Assembly (NCBI GenBank): GCA_027484915.1
Contig: JAIXSA010000063.1
Span: forward strand, 1-49,769
Source: Paracoccaceae bacterium
GTDB lineage: Bacteria > Pseudomonadota > Alphaproteobacteria > Rhodobacterales > Rhodobacteraceae
Length of the DNA stretch: 49,769 nt
Direction of reading: 5' to 3'
Shown here: one piece after another, positions 15,801-25,487 of the stretch
Layout: each line of letters begins with the position of its first letter
How positions within the stretch are numbered: the stretch's first letter is position 1
Notes under the pieces: model-generated
The model's database searches: none
What the model was told of the DNA's origin: nothing
The model's input: the letters and a program-made list of their open reading frames with translations, nothing else
Position numbers and translations under genes: made by a program

Positions 15801-17084
15801 ATGGACACGATCTATGCCCTCGCCACGGCGCGGGGTCGGTCGGGCCTCGCCGTGGTACGGATCTCGGGACCGGACGCTTTTGCGGCCGGTCTTGCGCTTT
15901 GTGGGTCGCTGCCCTCGCCACGGTTGGCGGGGCTGCGGCGGCTGAGCTGGGGCGGGGAGCTGCTGGACGAGGCGCTGGTGGTGTCGTTCGCCGAGGGCGC
16001 GAGCTTCACCGGCGAGGCGGTGGTTGAGCTGCATTGCCACGGCGGCCCAGCGGTGGTGGGCGCGGTGCTACGTGCCTTGTCTGCGCAGCCCGGTCTGCGG
16101 CTTGCCGAGCCGGGGGAGTTCACACGGCGCGCGCTGGAGAATGGTGTGCTGGACTTGGCGCAAGTCGAGGGGTTGGCGGACCTGATCGACGCCGAGACCG
16201 AGGCGCAACGCAAGCAGGCGGTGCGGGTCTTGTCCGGGTCCGTGGGTCAGAAGGTCGATGGCTGGCGGCGGGACCTGATCCGGTCGGGGGCGCTATTGGA
16301 AGCGACCATCGACTTCGCGGATGAGGACGTGCCGGTGGATGTCTCGCCTGAGGTGCTCGCTCTGATCGACGGGCTGATGGCGGACCTTGGGCGTGAGGCG
16401 GCAGGGGTGACGGCGGCAGAGCGGATTCGGGACGGGTTCGAAGTGGCCATCGTCGGAGCACCCAATGCGGGGAAGTCCACGCTCTTGAACCAGCTGGCGG
16501 GGCGGGAGGCGGCGATCACCTCTGAAATCGCGGGGACGACGCGCGATGTGATCGAGGTCCGGATGGAGATTGCTGGGCTGCCGGTGACCTTTCTTGACAC
16601 GGCGGGCTTGCGCGACACCGAGGATCGGCTGGAACGCGCCGGGATCGAGCGGGCTTTGGCCCGGGCCGAGGCGGCGGATCTGCGGCTGTTCTTGACGGAT
16701 GGCTCTGCTTTGCCGTTGGAGCCTGTGGGCGATGATCTGGTTGTTCTGGGCAAGGCGGATACCAAATCTGGGTATTCGGGACTTGCTGTTTCGGGGATGA
16801 CCGGCGCCGGTGTGCCTGAATTGATGGCGCGGATCGGCGAAATCCTTGGTGAGAGAGTTGGCTCGGCCGGTGCCTTGGTGCGCGAACGGCATCGCGTGGC
16901 TGTTACAACGGCGATTGCCGCTCTGGCCGAGTCACGGGCGGAAGTGGTAAGGGATGACTCGCGCGTCGAGCTGGCGGCGGAGCATCTGCGGCAGGCAGTC
17001 CGGGCACTAGATGCCCTGGTCGGCCGGGTGGATGTGGACGACCTTCTGGGCGAGATTTTCGCCAGCTTCTGCATCGGTAAGTGA
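15801..17084 (+). CDS. mnmE: tRNA uridine-5-carboxymethylaminomethyl(34) synthesis GTPase MnmE
   Basis: This 427-residue GTPase acts with MnmG to modify the wobble uridine of several tRNAs. The N-terminal formyl-tetrahydrofolate-binding domain starts at [12 protein letters not shown]. The G domain has G1 GAPNAGKST (219-227) and G3 DTAGL (266-270), and the protein ends with the conserved FCIGK containing the reactive cysteine. It starts 13 bp after rho, and mnmG follows after nine bases containing a parS site. Confidence 0.97.
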   Translation: MDTIYALATARGRSGLAVVRISGPDAFAAGLALCGSLPSPRLAGLRRLSWGGELLDEALVVSFAEGASFTGEAVVELHCHGGPAVVGAVLRALSAQPGLRLAEPGEFTRRALENGVLDLAQVEGLADLIDAETEAQRKQAVRVLSGSVGQKVDGWRRDLIRSGALLEATIDFADEDVPVDVSPEVLALIDGLMADLGREAAGVTAAERIRDGFEVAIVGAPNAGKSTLLNQLAGREAAITSEIAGTTRDVIEVRMEIAGLPVTFLDTAGLRDTEDRLERAGIERALARAEAADLRLFLTDGSALPLEPVGDDLVVLGKADTKSGYSGLAVSGMTGAGVPELMARIGEILGERVGSAGALVRERHRVAVTTAIAALAESRAEVVRDDSRVELAAEHLRQAVRALDALVGRVDVDDLLGEIFASFCIGK

Positions 17085-17085
17085 G

Positions 17086-17101
17086 GGTTTCACGTGAAAC
17101 A
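17086..17101. promoter_or_regulatory. parS: parS site 1 (ParB binding), overlapping the mnmG start codon
   Basis: GGTTTCACGTGAAACA contains the full 14-bp palindrome GTTTCACGTGAAAC (17087-17100), the known ParB target. The central GTG (17094-17096) is also the mnmG start codon, so ParB bound here would sit directly on the gene start. ParA and ParB are encoded 2.5 kb downstream. Confidence 0.96.
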
Positions 17102-18959
17102 CTACGACGTCATCGTGATCGGCGGCGGCCATGCGGGGGCCGAAGCGGCAGCTGTTGCGGCGCGGATGGGTGTGTCGACTGCGCTGGTGACTTTGCGAGT
17201 GGAAACGCTGGGCGCGATGTCCTGCAACCCGGCGATTGGGGGCTTGGGCAAGGGCCACCTCGTGCGTGAGATCGACGCGCTGGATGGGGTCATGGGCCGG
17301 ATGGCGGACAAGGCGGGCATTCAGTTCCGGTTGCTGAATCGGCGGAAGGGTCCCGCCGTGCAGGGACCGCGCGCGCAGATCGACCGGCGTCTGTACCGCG
17401 AGGCGATGCGGGCCGAACTGCTGGCGACGCCGGGGTTGGATGTGATTGAGGGCGAAGTCGCGGGCCTGCGGCTTGTCGGCGGCGCGGTGGCTGGCGTCGT
17501 GCTGGCCTCGGGTGTGGAGTTGGCGTCGGGTCGGGTTGTGCTGACGGCGGGGACGTTCCTGAACGGTTTGATCCACATCGGCGACCGGCGGATGTCGGGC
17601 GGTCGGATGGGCGATTCGCCGTCGAAGCTGCTGGCTTCGCAACTGGCTGAGTTGGCGCTGCCGGTGGGACGACTGAAGACGGGGACTCCGCCGCGGCTGG
17701 ACGGCCGAACCATCGACTGGGCGCGATTGGAAAGCCAGCCGGGGGATGAGGTTCCGTCGGTGTTTTCCTTCCTGAACCGCGCGCCCGAGGCGCGGCAGAT
17801 CTCCTGCGGGATCACCCATACGTCGGAGGCGACCCACCAGATCGTGCGGGACAACTTGGGCCGATCCGCCATGTATGGTGGTCATATCGAAGGGGTCGGA
17901 CCGCGCTATTGTCCGTCTATCGAGGACAAAGTCGTGCGCTTTGCCGACAAGACCTCCCATCAGGTGTTCCTGGAGCCGGAGGGGCTGGACGACCACACGG
18001 TGTATCCGAACGGCCTGTCGACCTCGTTGCCCGAGGAGGTCCAGCACGCCTACATCCGCACGATCCCTGGCCTGGAGCAGACGATGATTCTGCAGCCGGG
18101 CTACGCCATCGAATATGACTACTTCGACCCGCGCGGGCTGCATCGCACGCTGGAGACCAAGGCTGTCTCTGGCCTGTACTTCGCGGGCCAGATCAACGGC
18201 ACAACGGGATATGAGGAAGCAGGGGCCCAAGGGATTGTGGCAGGGATTAACGCTGCTGCTGCATCTAAGGGCGCTGATCCGGTAGAGTTCAGCCGGACCG
18301 AAAGCTACATCGGCGTGATGATCGATGACCTCACCTCGCGCGGAGTGACAGAGCCTTATCGGATGTTCACGTCGCGGGCCGAGTTCCGTCTGACAGTACG
18401 CGCCGACAATGCAGATCGGCGGCTGACGCCCGTCGGACTTGCCGCCGGGTGTGTGGCGGAACCCCGCCGCCGGGCCTTTGAAGCGAAGCTGGAAGCGCTT
18501 GATTCAGGACGCGCAGCCCTGCAGGCGGAAATGATCGGCCCGAAATCGCTGAACGAAATTGGTATCGCAGTCAGCCGGGACGGGGGCAAAAGGTCGGCCT
18601 ACGACGTTCTCTCCCTGCCGGGTGTTGAGCTTGATTTGGTGAAAGATGCTTTCGCGTCCTACCAGATGTTGAGCCGTGATGTGCTTGAACAGCTGCAGAT
18701 CGATGCAACGTACGATCAGTACTCTGACAGGCAAGCCAAGGAAGTTGCCGATCTGCGGCGCCAGGAGACCCAACGTATCCCCGCCAACTTTGATTATGGT
18801 CGGATTTCCGGACTGTCCAATGAGCTGAAGCAAAAGCTGGGAAGAGCGCAGCCCGATACGATCCTGCAAGCATCCCGAATCGAAGGGGTTACTCCTGCAG
18901 CTTTGCTTTTAGTGCTTTCACACCTGAAAAAGCCGCATGCTGAGCGTATGGCAGGATGA
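17094..18959 (+). CDS. mnmG: tRNA uridine-5-carboxymethylaminomethyl(34) synthesis enzyme MnmG
   Basis: This 621-residue FAD enzyme forms a complex with MnmE. The dinucleotide fold [12 protein letters not shown] is near the N terminus, and the MnmG signatures [13 protein letters not shown] (around 162-175) and the later [17 protein letters not shown] are present. The C-terminal helical domain ends at [11 protein letters not shown]. The start is the GTG at 17094, inside parS site 1; no ribosome site other than GTGAGGG lies upstream. The stop overlaps the rsmG ATG by 4 bp. Confidence 0.97.
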   Translation: MKHYDVIVIGGGHAGAEAAAVAARMGVSTALVTLRVETLGAMSCNPAIGGLGKGHLVREIDALDGVMGRMADKAGIQFRLLNRRKGPAVQGPRAQIDRRLYREAMRAELLATPGLDVIEGEVAGLRLVGGAVAGVVLASGVELASGRVVLTAGTFLNGLIHIGDRRMSGGRMGDSPSKLLASQLAELALPVGRLKTGTPPRLDGRTIDWARLESQPGDEVPSVFSFLNRAPEARQISCGITHTSEATHQIVRDNLGRSAMYGGHIEGVGPRYCPSIEDKVVRFADKTSHQVFLEPEGLDDHTVYPNGLSTSLPEEVQHAYIRTIPGLEQTMILQPGYAIEYDYFDPRGLHRTLETKAVSGLYFAGQINGTTGYEEAGAQGIVAGINAAAASKGADPVEFSRTESYIGVMIDDLTSRGVTEPYRMFTSRAEFRLTVRADNADRRLTPVGLAAGCVAEPRRRAFEAKLEALDSGRAALQAEMIGPKSLNEIGIAVSRDGGKRSAYDVLSLPGVELDLVKDAFASYQMLSRDVLEQLQIDATYDQYSDRQAKEVADLRRQETQRIPANFDYGRISGLSNELKQKLGRAQPDTILQASRIEGVTPAALLLVLSHLKKPHAERMAG

Positions 18960-19582
18960 CCGAGGCAGCCGAACTCGCCGGCCTGGATGTTTCACGTGAA
19001 ACATTGGACTCGCTTCACAGCTACGAAAAGCTTGTGCAGCGCTGGACGCCCGCGATCAACCTTGTCAGCAAAGCAACTTTGGCAACGTTCTGGACTCGTC
19101 ACATTGTTGATTCCGCCCAAGTTTTCGCATTCTGCCCCCCGGATGCGGGTCACTGGGCGGACTTTGGGTCGGGTGCGGGACTTCCGGGCCTTGTTGTTGC
19201 GATCCTTGCAAAGGACCTGCGGCCTGAGTTGCGAATCACGCTTGTCGAGTCGGATCTTCGCAAAGCAACGTTCCTGCGCCAGGCCGCACAGACGCTAGGC
19301 TTGAAGGTTGTCGTACTAAGCCAACGAATCGAAGCTGTTGCCGCTCTGAATGCGGATGTTGTCTCGGCGCGCGCGCTCGCACCACTTAGCGACCTTATGC
19401 AGTTCTGTGCGCTGCATCTTGCACTGGGCGGCGTCGCGATCTTTCCAAAAGGTGCGCGGTACGAAAACGAGATTGCCGAGGCCCGCAAAGCGTGGTCATT
19501 CGACGTCACGCCGCAGCCCAGTATGTCCGACAGTGAAGCTGCAATTCTTGTGATCAGGAACATCCACCGTGCCCAAGACTGA
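18956..19582 (+). CDS. rsmG: 16S rRNA (guanine(527)-N7)-methyltransferase RsmG
   Basis: This 208-residue SAM-dependent enzyme methylates G527 of 16S rRNA. The methyltransferase motif I is [13 protein letters not shown], and the family segment [10 protein letters not shown] precedes it. Residues DVSRETL (about 11-17) are encoded by the second parS site, so the protein sequence is constrained by that DNA element. It overlaps mnmG by 4 bp and parA by 14 bp. Its codon use is less GC-rich at third positions than that of its neighbours. Confidence 0.96.
   Translation: MTEAAELAGLDVSRETLDSLHSYEKLVQRWTPAINLVSKATLATFWTRHIVDSAQVFAFCPPDAGHWADFGSGAGLPGLVVAILAKDLRPELRITLVESDLRKATFLRQAAQTLGLKVVVLSQRIEAVAALNADVVSARALAPLSDLMQFCALHLALGGVAIFPKGARYENEIAEARKAWSFDVTPQPSMSDSEAAILVIRNIHRAQD
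18988..19003. promoter_or_regulatory. parS: parS site 2 (ParB binding), inside rsmG
   Basis: TGTTTCACGTGAAACA is a perfect 16-bp parS consensus within the rsmG coding sequence, 1.9 kb from site 1. Two sites within 2 kb next to parAB are consistent with a centromere-like region near the origin. Confidence 0.97.
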
Positions 19583-20378
19583 CCAGACCCACATCCTTGC
19601 TCTGGCAAACCAGAAAGGCGGAGTCGGCAAGACGACGACAGCAATCAACTTGGCTGCCGGGCTGGCGGAGCTTGGAAGACGAGTGCTGCTCGTGGACATC
19701 GATCCGCAGGGCAACTCGTCCACTGGCCTTGGCATTCGGCCAGACGCACGGAAGAAGACCAGCTACGATTTGATCGTAGACGGTGCGGACCTACAGGATG
19801 TTGTGATCGCGACCAACCTTCCAGACGTCATGATCATTCCTGCCAACGCGGATCTGTCCTCGGCAGACTTAGATATCGTTTCAAACGAAAAGCGCAGCTA
19901 CTTGCTGCACGATGCTCTGCGTCGCCCCGAGATGGATGCTTACCAGTTCGACTACATCCTGATCGACTGCCCGCCGGCGCTGAGCCTGCTAACAATCAAT
20001 GCACTGGTGGCATGCGATTCGGTGCTTGTCCCACTGCAGTGTGAATTCTTCGCGCTGGAAGGCCTGTCGCAGCTGATGTTGACGATTCGTGATGTGCGCC
20101 GGTCTGCCAACCCAGACCTGCGCATCGAAGGAATTGTGTTGACGATGCATGACCGCCGCAACAGGTTGACAGCGCAGGTTGAAGCGGATGCCCGGGCGAA
20201 CATGGGCGACCTGGTGATGAAGACCACTATTCCACGCAACGTGCGAATCAGCGAGGCGCCATCCTACGCGCTGCCGGTGCTGACTTACGACCCAAGCTCC
20301 AAGGGTGCCGAGGCCTATCGCGCCTTGGCCAAGGAGATTGCAGATCGTCGCAAAACCCCGGAAGTTTCAGAGGCTTGA
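19569..20378 (+). CDS. parA: Chromosome partitioning ATPase ParA
   Basis: This 269-residue Walker-type ATPase moves ParB-parS complexes during chromosome segregation. It has the deviant Walker A KGGVGKTT, then DIDPQGNSSTG and Walker B LIDCPPAL. It lacks the long N-terminal DNA-binding extension of plasmid ParA proteins, so it is the chromosomal type. The start is the GTG at 19569, overlapping rsmG. parB follows after 2 bp. Confidence 0.96.
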   Translation: MPKTDQTHILALANQKGGVGKTTTAINLAAGLAELGRRVLLVDIDPQGNSSTGLGIRPDARKKTSYDLIVDGADLQDVVIATNLPDVMIIPANADLSSADLDIVSNEKRSYLLHDALRRPEMDAYQFDYILIDCPPALSLLTINALVACDSVLVPLQCEFFALEGLSQLMLTIRDVRRSANPDLRIEGIVLTMHDRRNRLTAQVEADARANMGDLVMKTTIPRNVRISEAPSYALPVLTYDPSSKGAEAYRALAKEIADRRKTPEVSEA

Positions 20379-20380
20379 GC

Positions 20381-21277
20381 ATGTCGAAGACAGAGAAAAG
20401 GGGCCTTGGCCGTGGGTTGTCGGCATTGATGGCGGACGTGCATCTGGCAGGGCCAGAGCAGATGGCTGCGCCGCGCAAGGCCGAGCTGTTCGTGGCGGTG
20501 GACAAGCTGGAGCCGAATCCGCAGCAGCCGCGCCTGGATTTCCGCAAGGAAGAGCTGGAGAGCCTGGCCGATTCGATTCGGCAGAAGGGCGTGATCCAGC
20601 CCCTGATCGTCCGTCGCAAGCCGGGCCGCGACACCTATGAAATCGTCGCCGGAGAGCGTCGGTGGCGGGCGGCACAAATGGCGCAGCTGCATGAAGTTCC
20701 TGTTGTCGTTCGGGAGCTTAACGACACTGAAGTGCTTGAAGTCGCGATCATCGAGAACATCCAACGGGCTGACCTGAACGCCATCGAAGAGGCGTTGGGC
20801 TTTCGGCAATTGATGACCCGATTCGGCCACACCCAGGAAAAGCTGGCTGAAGCGCTGAGCAAAAGCCGGAGCCACGTAGCGAATCTGTTGCGGCTTCTGA
20901 CGCTGCCCGACGATGTGCAGGACCTGGTGCGCGACGGGAAGCTGTCGGCGGGTCATGCGCGGGCGTTGATCGGCAGCCCAAGAGCCTCGGATCTTGCAGC
21001 CCAGATCGTGGCCAAGGGGCTTTCGGTGCGTGAGGTCGAGCGGCTGATGAAGGCGCAGGAGGGGGCGAAAGCCGCTGCTTCGAAAGTCGCGCGGGCCCCC
21101 GAGAAGGATGCGGATACGCGGGCGCTGGAGGGGGATCTTTCGGCCAACCTGAAGATGCCAGTGCGGATCGAGCACGGCGCGGGCGGAGAGAGCGGTGAGC
21201 TGGTGATCCGCTATGCTTCGCTGGATGACCTCGACAAGTTGTGCCGGATCCTGACTCAGCTACCAGATGAAGCCTGA
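20381..21277 (+). CDS. parB: Chromosome partitioning protein ParB
   Basis: This 298-residue CTP-dependent clamp loads on parS. The order is an N-terminal RGLGRGLSAL ParA-activating segment, the CTP-binding domain with GERRWRAAQ and ENIQRADLN, a helix-turn-helix (TQEKLAEALSKSRSHVANLLRLL) and a C-terminal dimer domain. The start is the ATG at 20381 with AGAGG upstream; a TTG at 20375 is a less likely option. It is convergent with hemW across a single base. Confidence 0.97.
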   Translation: MSKTEKRGLGRGLSALMADVHLAGPEQMAAPRKAELFVAVDKLEPNPQQPRLDFRKEELESLADSIRQKGVIQPLIVRRKPGRDTYEIVAGERRWRAAQMAQLHEVPVVVRELNDTEVLEVAIIENIQRADLNAIEEALGFRQLMTRFGHTQEKLAEALSKSRSHVANLLRLLTLPDDVQDLVRDGKLSAGHARALIGSPRASDLAAQIVAKGLSVREVERLMKAQEGAKAAASKVARAPEKDADTRALEGDLSANLKMPVRIEHGAGGESGELVIRYASLDDLDKLCRILTQLPDEA

Positions 21278-22450
21278 TCAGCTGGCACTTTGACGACCGG
21301 CTAGAAGTGCACGGAGGATGCCGTTCAGCATCATGACGCCGGTTTCGGTCGTGCGGATGTGGTCGCCGTCATGCGCTAGAAGGCCGAGAGCTTCAACTTC
21401 GTCGAGAGCCTTTGTGGAGAGCGGCCGCCCTGCGAGCGAGGCGAAGCGCTGGAGTGAGGCGCCTTCTTTCAGGCGAAGGGCAAACATCAGGTACTCGCTG
21501 GCACGATCCTCGGGGGCAAGGCGTTCGATGGTTTCGGCAGCGCCGGGTTTGGCGAGGGTGCGATCCAGCCAAGGGGTCGGTTGACGTTCGGCTTCTGTGG
21601 CGAATCGTGCCGAATCGAGGGTGAGTCGACCGTGCGCGCCGGGGCCGATGCCGGCGTAGTCACCCATGCGCCAGTAGATCAGGTTGTGGCGTGATTCGTC
21701 GCCGGGACGGGCGTGATTCGAGACCTCGTAGGCTGGGAGGCCAGCGTCGCGCGTGATCTCTTGCGTCATTTCGAACATGTCGGCGGAGAGGTCTTCCTCG
21801 GGCAGGCCCTTGAGAAGGTTCTTGGCGTGCATCTGGCCGAAGACGGTGCCGTCCTCGATGGTCAGTTGGTAAAGCGAGAGGTGGCTGGTGCCGAAGTCGA
21901 GCGCGCGGTTCAGTTCGTCGCGCCAGGCTTGCAGACTCTGGTTCTGGCGGGCGTAGATCAGGTCGATCGAGACGCGGTCGAAGGTGGATTGGGCGATGGC
22001 GATGGCTTTTGCGGCCTCGTCGACGGAGTGCATCCGGCCGAGGCGGCGGAGGTCTTCAGGGTCAAGGGATTGGATTCCAAGGGAAACCCGGTTGACGCCT
22101 GCTTTAGCGTAGCCTTCGAACCGGGCGGCCTCGACGCTGCCGGGGTTGGCTTCGAGGGTGATTTCCACGTCGTTGGCGAGTGTCCAGGTGGCGCGGATGC
22201 GGTCGAGGATGCCCTGGACGGTGGTGGCCTCCATCAGGGAGGGGGTGCCGCCGCCGAAGAAGATAGTGTTGAGGATGCGGCCTTGGGTGAGCGCGCCGAT
22301 GCGGTCAATTTCGGATTGGAAGGCCCGAAGCCAGCGGGCCTGGTCGACGCGGCCGGCGACGTGGCTGTTGAAGTCGCAGTAGGGGCATTTCGACTGGCAG
22401 AAGGGCCAGTGGAGATAGAGGCCGAAGCCGGCGTGGCGCCAGTCCTCCAT
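21278..22450 (-). CDS. hemW: Radical SAM haem chaperone HemW (HemN-like)
   Basis: This is a 390-residue radical SAM protein. The cluster motif CQSKCPYC gives C18, C22 and C25 (CxxxCxxC), followed by FFGGGTPSL. HemW proteins bind haem and are thought to deliver it to target enzymes, and they lack the features of true coproporphyrinogen dehydrogenase HemN. The start is the ATG at 22450, which overlaps the rdgB stop as TGATG. It belongs to the leftward rph-rdgB-hemW operon. Confidence 0.93.
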   Translation of the reverse strand: MEDWRHAGFGLYLHWPFCQSKCPYCDFNSHVAGRVDQARWLRAFQSEIDRIGALTQGRILNTIFFGGGTPSLMEATTVQGILDRIRATWTLANDVEITLEANPGSVEAARFEGYAKAGVNRVSLGIQSLDPEDLRRLGRMHSVDEAAKAIAIAQSTFDRVSIDLIYARQNQSLQAWRDELNRALDFGTSHLSLYQLTIEDGTVFGQMHAKNLLKGLPEEDLSADMFEMTQEITRDAGLPAYEVSNHARPGDESRHNLIYWRMGDYAGIGPGAHGRLTLDSARFATEAERQPTPWLDRTLAKPGAAETIERLAPEDRASEYLMFALRLKEGASLQRFASLAGRPLSTKALDEVEALGLLAHDGDHIRTTETGVMMLNGILRALLAGRQSAS

Positions 22451-23055
22451 CAGGGGAACAGGGCGGCGACGAGTTTCTGGAAGGCGTCTGCGCGGTGGGA
22501 GAGGCGGTTTTTCTCCCAGCGGTCCATCTCGCCGAAGGTCTGGGTGTAGCCGTCGGGCAGGAAGATGGGGTCGAAGCCATGTCCCTGTTCGCCACGGCCG
22601 GGCCAGACAAGGCGGCCGCAAGATTTGCCTTCGAAGACAAGGTCTTGTCCGTCTGGAGCGGCAAGGACGAGGGTGCAGCAGAATTGGGCGGTGCGGGGTT
22701 CGGGGGCTTTTGCGGCCTCCATCTCGCGCCAGACGCGTTCCATCCCGACCTTGAAGTCGCGGCCTTTTGCGGTGGTGGCCCAGTCGGCGGTGAAGACTCC
22801 CGGTGCGCCGCCAAGGGCGTCTACGGCCAGGCCGGAATCGTCGGCGAGTGCTATGAGGCCAGATGCTTTGGCTGCGGCATGAGCCTTGAGGCGAGCATTA
22901 CCGACGAAGGTGGTCTCGGTTTCCTCGGGCTCGGGCAGGCCAAGCTCCCCGGCACCGACGACGGTCACGTCGAAAGGGGCCAGGAGATCGGCGATCTCTT
23001 CCAGCTTGCCACGGTTGTGTGTGGCGACCAGCAGGCGATCCCCGCGCTTCAGCAT
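22450..23055 (-). CDS. rdgB: RdgB/HAM1 family XTP/dITP pyrophosphatase
   Basis: This 201-residue enzyme hydrolyses ITP, XTP and dITP to keep deaminated purines out of DNA and RNA. Motifs are LVATHNRGKLEEI at the N terminus, ALADDSGLAVDALGG, GFDPIFLPDG and NRLSHRADA near the end, all standard for the family. The start is the ATG at 23055. It is 1 bp from rph and overlaps hemW. Confidence 0.95.
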   Translation of the reverse strand: MLKRGDRLLVATHNRGKLEEIADLLAPFDVTVVGAGELGLPEPEETETTFVGNARLKAHAAAKASGLIALADDSGLAVDALGGAPGVFTADWATTAKGRDFKVGMERVWREMEAAKAPEPRTAQFCCTLVLAAPDGQDLVFEGKSCGRLVWPGRGEQGHGFDPIFLPDGYTQTFGEMDRWEKNRLSHRADAFQKLVAALFP

Positions 23056-23056
23056 C

Positions 23057-23773
23057 CTAGAGACCCAGTGCTGCCCGTTGTGCCGCCACCAGTGACGCGT
23101 TTCCGGCGCGGGCCAGGTCGAGAAGCTGCAGGAGCTCATCTTGGCTGAAGGCGGAGCCCTCGGCGGACATCTGGACTTCGATCAGCTTGCCGGCGCCGGT
23201 CATCACGAAGTTGCCATCGGTTCCGGCGGCCGAGTCCTCGGGGTAGTCTAGGTCAAGCACGGGCTGACCGGCGTAGATTCCGCATGACACGGCAGAGACG
23301 TGGTCCATGATGGGATCGCTGACGATCACGCCCGAGGTGAGAAGCTTGTTCACCGCCAGCCGCAACGCTACCCAGCCCCCGGTGATCGAGGCGCAGCGCG
23401 TTCCGCCGTCGGCCTGGATCACGTCGCAGTCGACGACGATCTGGCGTTCGCCCAGGGCCTGACGGTCCACTCCCGCGCGCAGGGAGCGGCCGATAAGCCG
23501 TTGAATTTCCTGTGTGCGGCCAGACTGCTTGCCCGCCGCCGCTTCACGCCGCGTCCGCGAATTCGTCGCACGGGGCAGCATGCCGTATTCGGCTGTGACC
23601 CAGCCCTGCCCGGTGTTCTTCAGAAACGGGGGTGCCTTGTCCTCGATCGTGGCCGAGCAGAGGACATGCGTGTCACCCATCTTGATCAGGCAAGAGCCCT
23701 CGGCGTGCCGCATCACGTTGGTTTCGATTGAAACCGCCCGAAGATCGCTTAATTTTCTGCCTGAGGGGCGCAT
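23057..23773 (-). CDS. rph: Ribonuclease PH
   Basis: This 238-residue phosphorolytic 3'-exoribonuclease trims tRNA 3' ends. [14 protein letters not shown] at the start, the [20 protein letters not shown]-type phosphate-binding run and [11 protein letters not shown] are classic. The start is the ATG at 23773. It is transcribed divergently from hrcA across 73 bp, an arrangement common in Alphaproteobacteria, and heads the operon with rdgB and hemW. Confidence 0.97.
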   Translation of the reverse strand: MRPSGRKLSDLRAVSIETNVMRHAEGSCLIKMGDTHVLCSATIEDKAPPFLKNTGQGWVTAEYGMLPRATNSRTRREAAAGKQSGRTQEIQRLIGRSLRAGVDRQALGERQIVVDCDVIQADGGTRCASITGGWVALRLAVNKLLTSGVIVSDPIMDHVSAVSCGIYAGQPVLDLDYPEDSAAGTDGNFVMTGAGKLIEVQMSAEGSAFSQDELLQLLDLARAGNASLVAAQRAALGL

Positions 23774-23846
23774 TGCTGGACCTTTCACTGGAATGCGGCC
23801 ACATATGCAACCACGGGCACCGGATGCAAGGCCGATTGCTGAACCG

Positions 23847-24917
23847 ATGACAAGCGCGCAACCCATTCTTGGCGACATGAACGACCGGACGCGCGAGGTT
23901 TTCCGGCGCGTGGTCGAAGGCTATCTGACCTCCGGGGAGCCGGTCGGCTCGCGCACGTTGACGCGGACGCTGTCCGAAAAGGTTTCGGCGGCGACGGTCC
24001 GAAACGTGATGCAGGACTTGGAATATCTGGGTCTTCTGGACAGCCCGCATGTCTCGGCGGGCCGAATCCCGACGCAGATGGGCTTGCGGATGTTCGTCGA
24101 CAGCCTTCTGGAAGTGGGTCAGGTCGCGCCCGAGGATCAGGAGAAGATCGACGCGACACTGGGAGTGAACGACCAGGACGTGACGACCCTGCTGGACGAG
24201 GTGGGCGCTGCGCTGTCCGTGATCACTCGGGGGGCAAGCGTGGTGCTGGCCCCGAAGCGGGAAGCGGCGATCCGGCATATCGAGTTTGTCAGCCTTGCCC
24301 CGGATCGGGCGCTGGTCGTGCTGGTCTTTGCCGATGGTCAGGTGGAAAACCGCGTCTTCGTGCCGCCGCCAGGGCAGACGCCATCCTCGATGCGGGAGGC
24401 GGCGAATTTTCTGAACGCCTTGGCCGAGGGGCGGACGCTGTCCGAGCTGCGGGCCAACATCGTGTCGGAAATTGGCAAGCGTCGCCAGGAAATCGATTCG
24501 CTGGCGCGCGAGATGGTCGAAAGCGGCTTTGCCCTGTGGGAGAACGCGGGCGAGCCTTCAGAGCGGCTGATCGTGCGCGGTCGGTCGAACCTGATCGGCG
24601 AAGCGGTGGATCAGGCGGAAATCGACCGGATCCGCGTGCTTTTCGATGATCTGGAGCGCAAGCGGGACATTGCCGAATTCCTGAACCTGACCGAGGCCGG
24701 CGAAGGCGTGCGCATTTTTATCGGTTCGGAGAACAAGCTTTTCTCACTTTCCGGTTCAAGTCTGGTGGTTTCTCCCTATATGAACGCTGATCGGAAGATC
24801 ATCGGCGCGGTGGGCGTCATCGGACCGACCAGGCTGAATTATGGCCGCATCGTCCCGATCGTTGACTACACCGCCCAGCTGGTGGGCCGCTTGGTCAGTG
24901 ACCGCGGCAAGGGCTGA
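23847..24917 (+). CDS. hrcA: Heat-shock repressor HrcA
   Basis: This 356-residue repressor of class I heat-shock genes binds CIRCE elements and is tuned by GroEL. The N-terminal winged helix contains [10 protein letters not shown] and [13 protein letters not shown], and the C-terminal part contains [19 protein letters not shown]. The start is the ATG at 23847; a possible second ATG is at the internal MNDR. No CIRCE inverted repeat was seen in the 73-bp upstream region, so autoregulation is not indicated here. grpE follows 13 bp after the stop. Confidence 0.95.
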   Translation: MTSAQPILGDMNDRTREVFRRVVEGYLTSGEPVGSRTLTRTLSEKVSAATVRNVMQDLEYLGLLDSPHVSAGRIPTQMGLRMFVDSLLEVGQVAPEDQEKIDATLGVNDQDVTTLLDEVGAALSVITRGASVVLAPKREAAIRHIEFVSLAPDRALVVLVFADGQVENRVFVPPPGQTPSSMREAANFLNALAEGRTLSELRANIVSEIGKRRQEIDSLAREMVESGFALWENAGEPSERLIVRGRSNLIGEAVDQAEIDRIRVLFDDLERKRDIAEFLNLTEAGEGVRIFIGSENKLFSLSGSSLVVSPYMNADRKIIGAVGVIGPTRLNYGRIVPIVDYTAQLVGRLVSDRGKG

Positions 24918-24930
24918 AAAGGACGGACGC

Positions 24931-25461
24931 ATGTCGCAGGAAGAGACCACCTCGCCGCAGGTGGAGTTGGAAGAGTTTGAAACACCCGAAGATGCAGAGC
25001 TTGAGGCCCTGCGGGCCGAGCGCGATGAATTGCGCGACAAGTTCATGCGGGTGCTGGCCGACGCAGAGAACAGCCGCAAGCGGGCTGAGCGGGATCGGAA
25101 AGAGGCCGAGATGTATGGCGGGACGCGCCTGGCGCGCGATCTGCTGCCGGTGTACGACAACCTGAATCGCGCGATCCAGGCCATCCCGGAAGAAACGCGT
25201 GCGGCTTCGGCAGCGCTGATTGAAGGGGTCGAGCTGACCCTACGCGAGCTCACAAATGTGATGACGAAGCACGGCATCACGATGATCTCGCCTGCGGTCG
25301 GGGATCAGTTCGACCCGCAGCTGCACCAGGCGATGTTCGAGGCTCCGCTGCCGGGGACGAAGGCCGGGCAGATCATCCAGGTGGCGACGGAGGGGTTCCT
25401 GTTGCACGACCGTCTGCTGCGCCCCGCGCAGGTTGGGGTCTCGTCGAACACGGCTGGGTAA
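24931..25461 (+). CDS. grpE: Nucleotide exchange factor GrpE
   Basis: This 176-residue co-chaperone exchanges ADP for ATP on DnaK. It has the long N-terminal coiled coil (ELEALRAERDELRDKFMRVL onward) and the C-terminal beta domain with the GrpE signature around GDQFDPQLHQAMFE and GFLLHDRLLRPAQV. It is co-directional with hrcA. The start is the ATG at 24931 with AAAAGG upstream; it is convergent with mutS. Confidence 0.96.
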   Translation: MSQEETTSPQVELEEFETPEDAELEALRAERDELRDKFMRVLADAENSRKRAERDRKEAEMYGGTRLARDLLPVYDNLNRAIQAIPEETRAASAALIEGVELTLRELTNVMTKHGITMISPAVGDQFDPQLHQAMFEAPLPGTKAGQIIQVATEGFLLHDRLLRPAQVGVSSNTAG

Positions 25462-25465
25462 GGGC

Positions 25466-25487
25466 GGTGGGCGGATCGCCCACCCTA
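25466..25487. terminator. Hairpin between grpE and mutS, containing the mutS stop region
   Basis: GGTGGGCG (25466-25473), loop GAT and CGCCCACC (25477-25484) form a perfect 8-bp stem, followed by CTA. Read leftward, this is the mutS TAG stop (25485-25487) followed at once by the hairpin. There is no T-run on either strand. A similar stop-plus-hairpin ends hslU. It could act on both convergent transcripts as an RNA 3' end. Confidence 0.6.

Noticed and set aside
23774-23846. CIRCE element upstream of hrcA
   Set aside because: No TTAGCACTC/GAGTGCTAA inverted repeat is present in the intergenic region.
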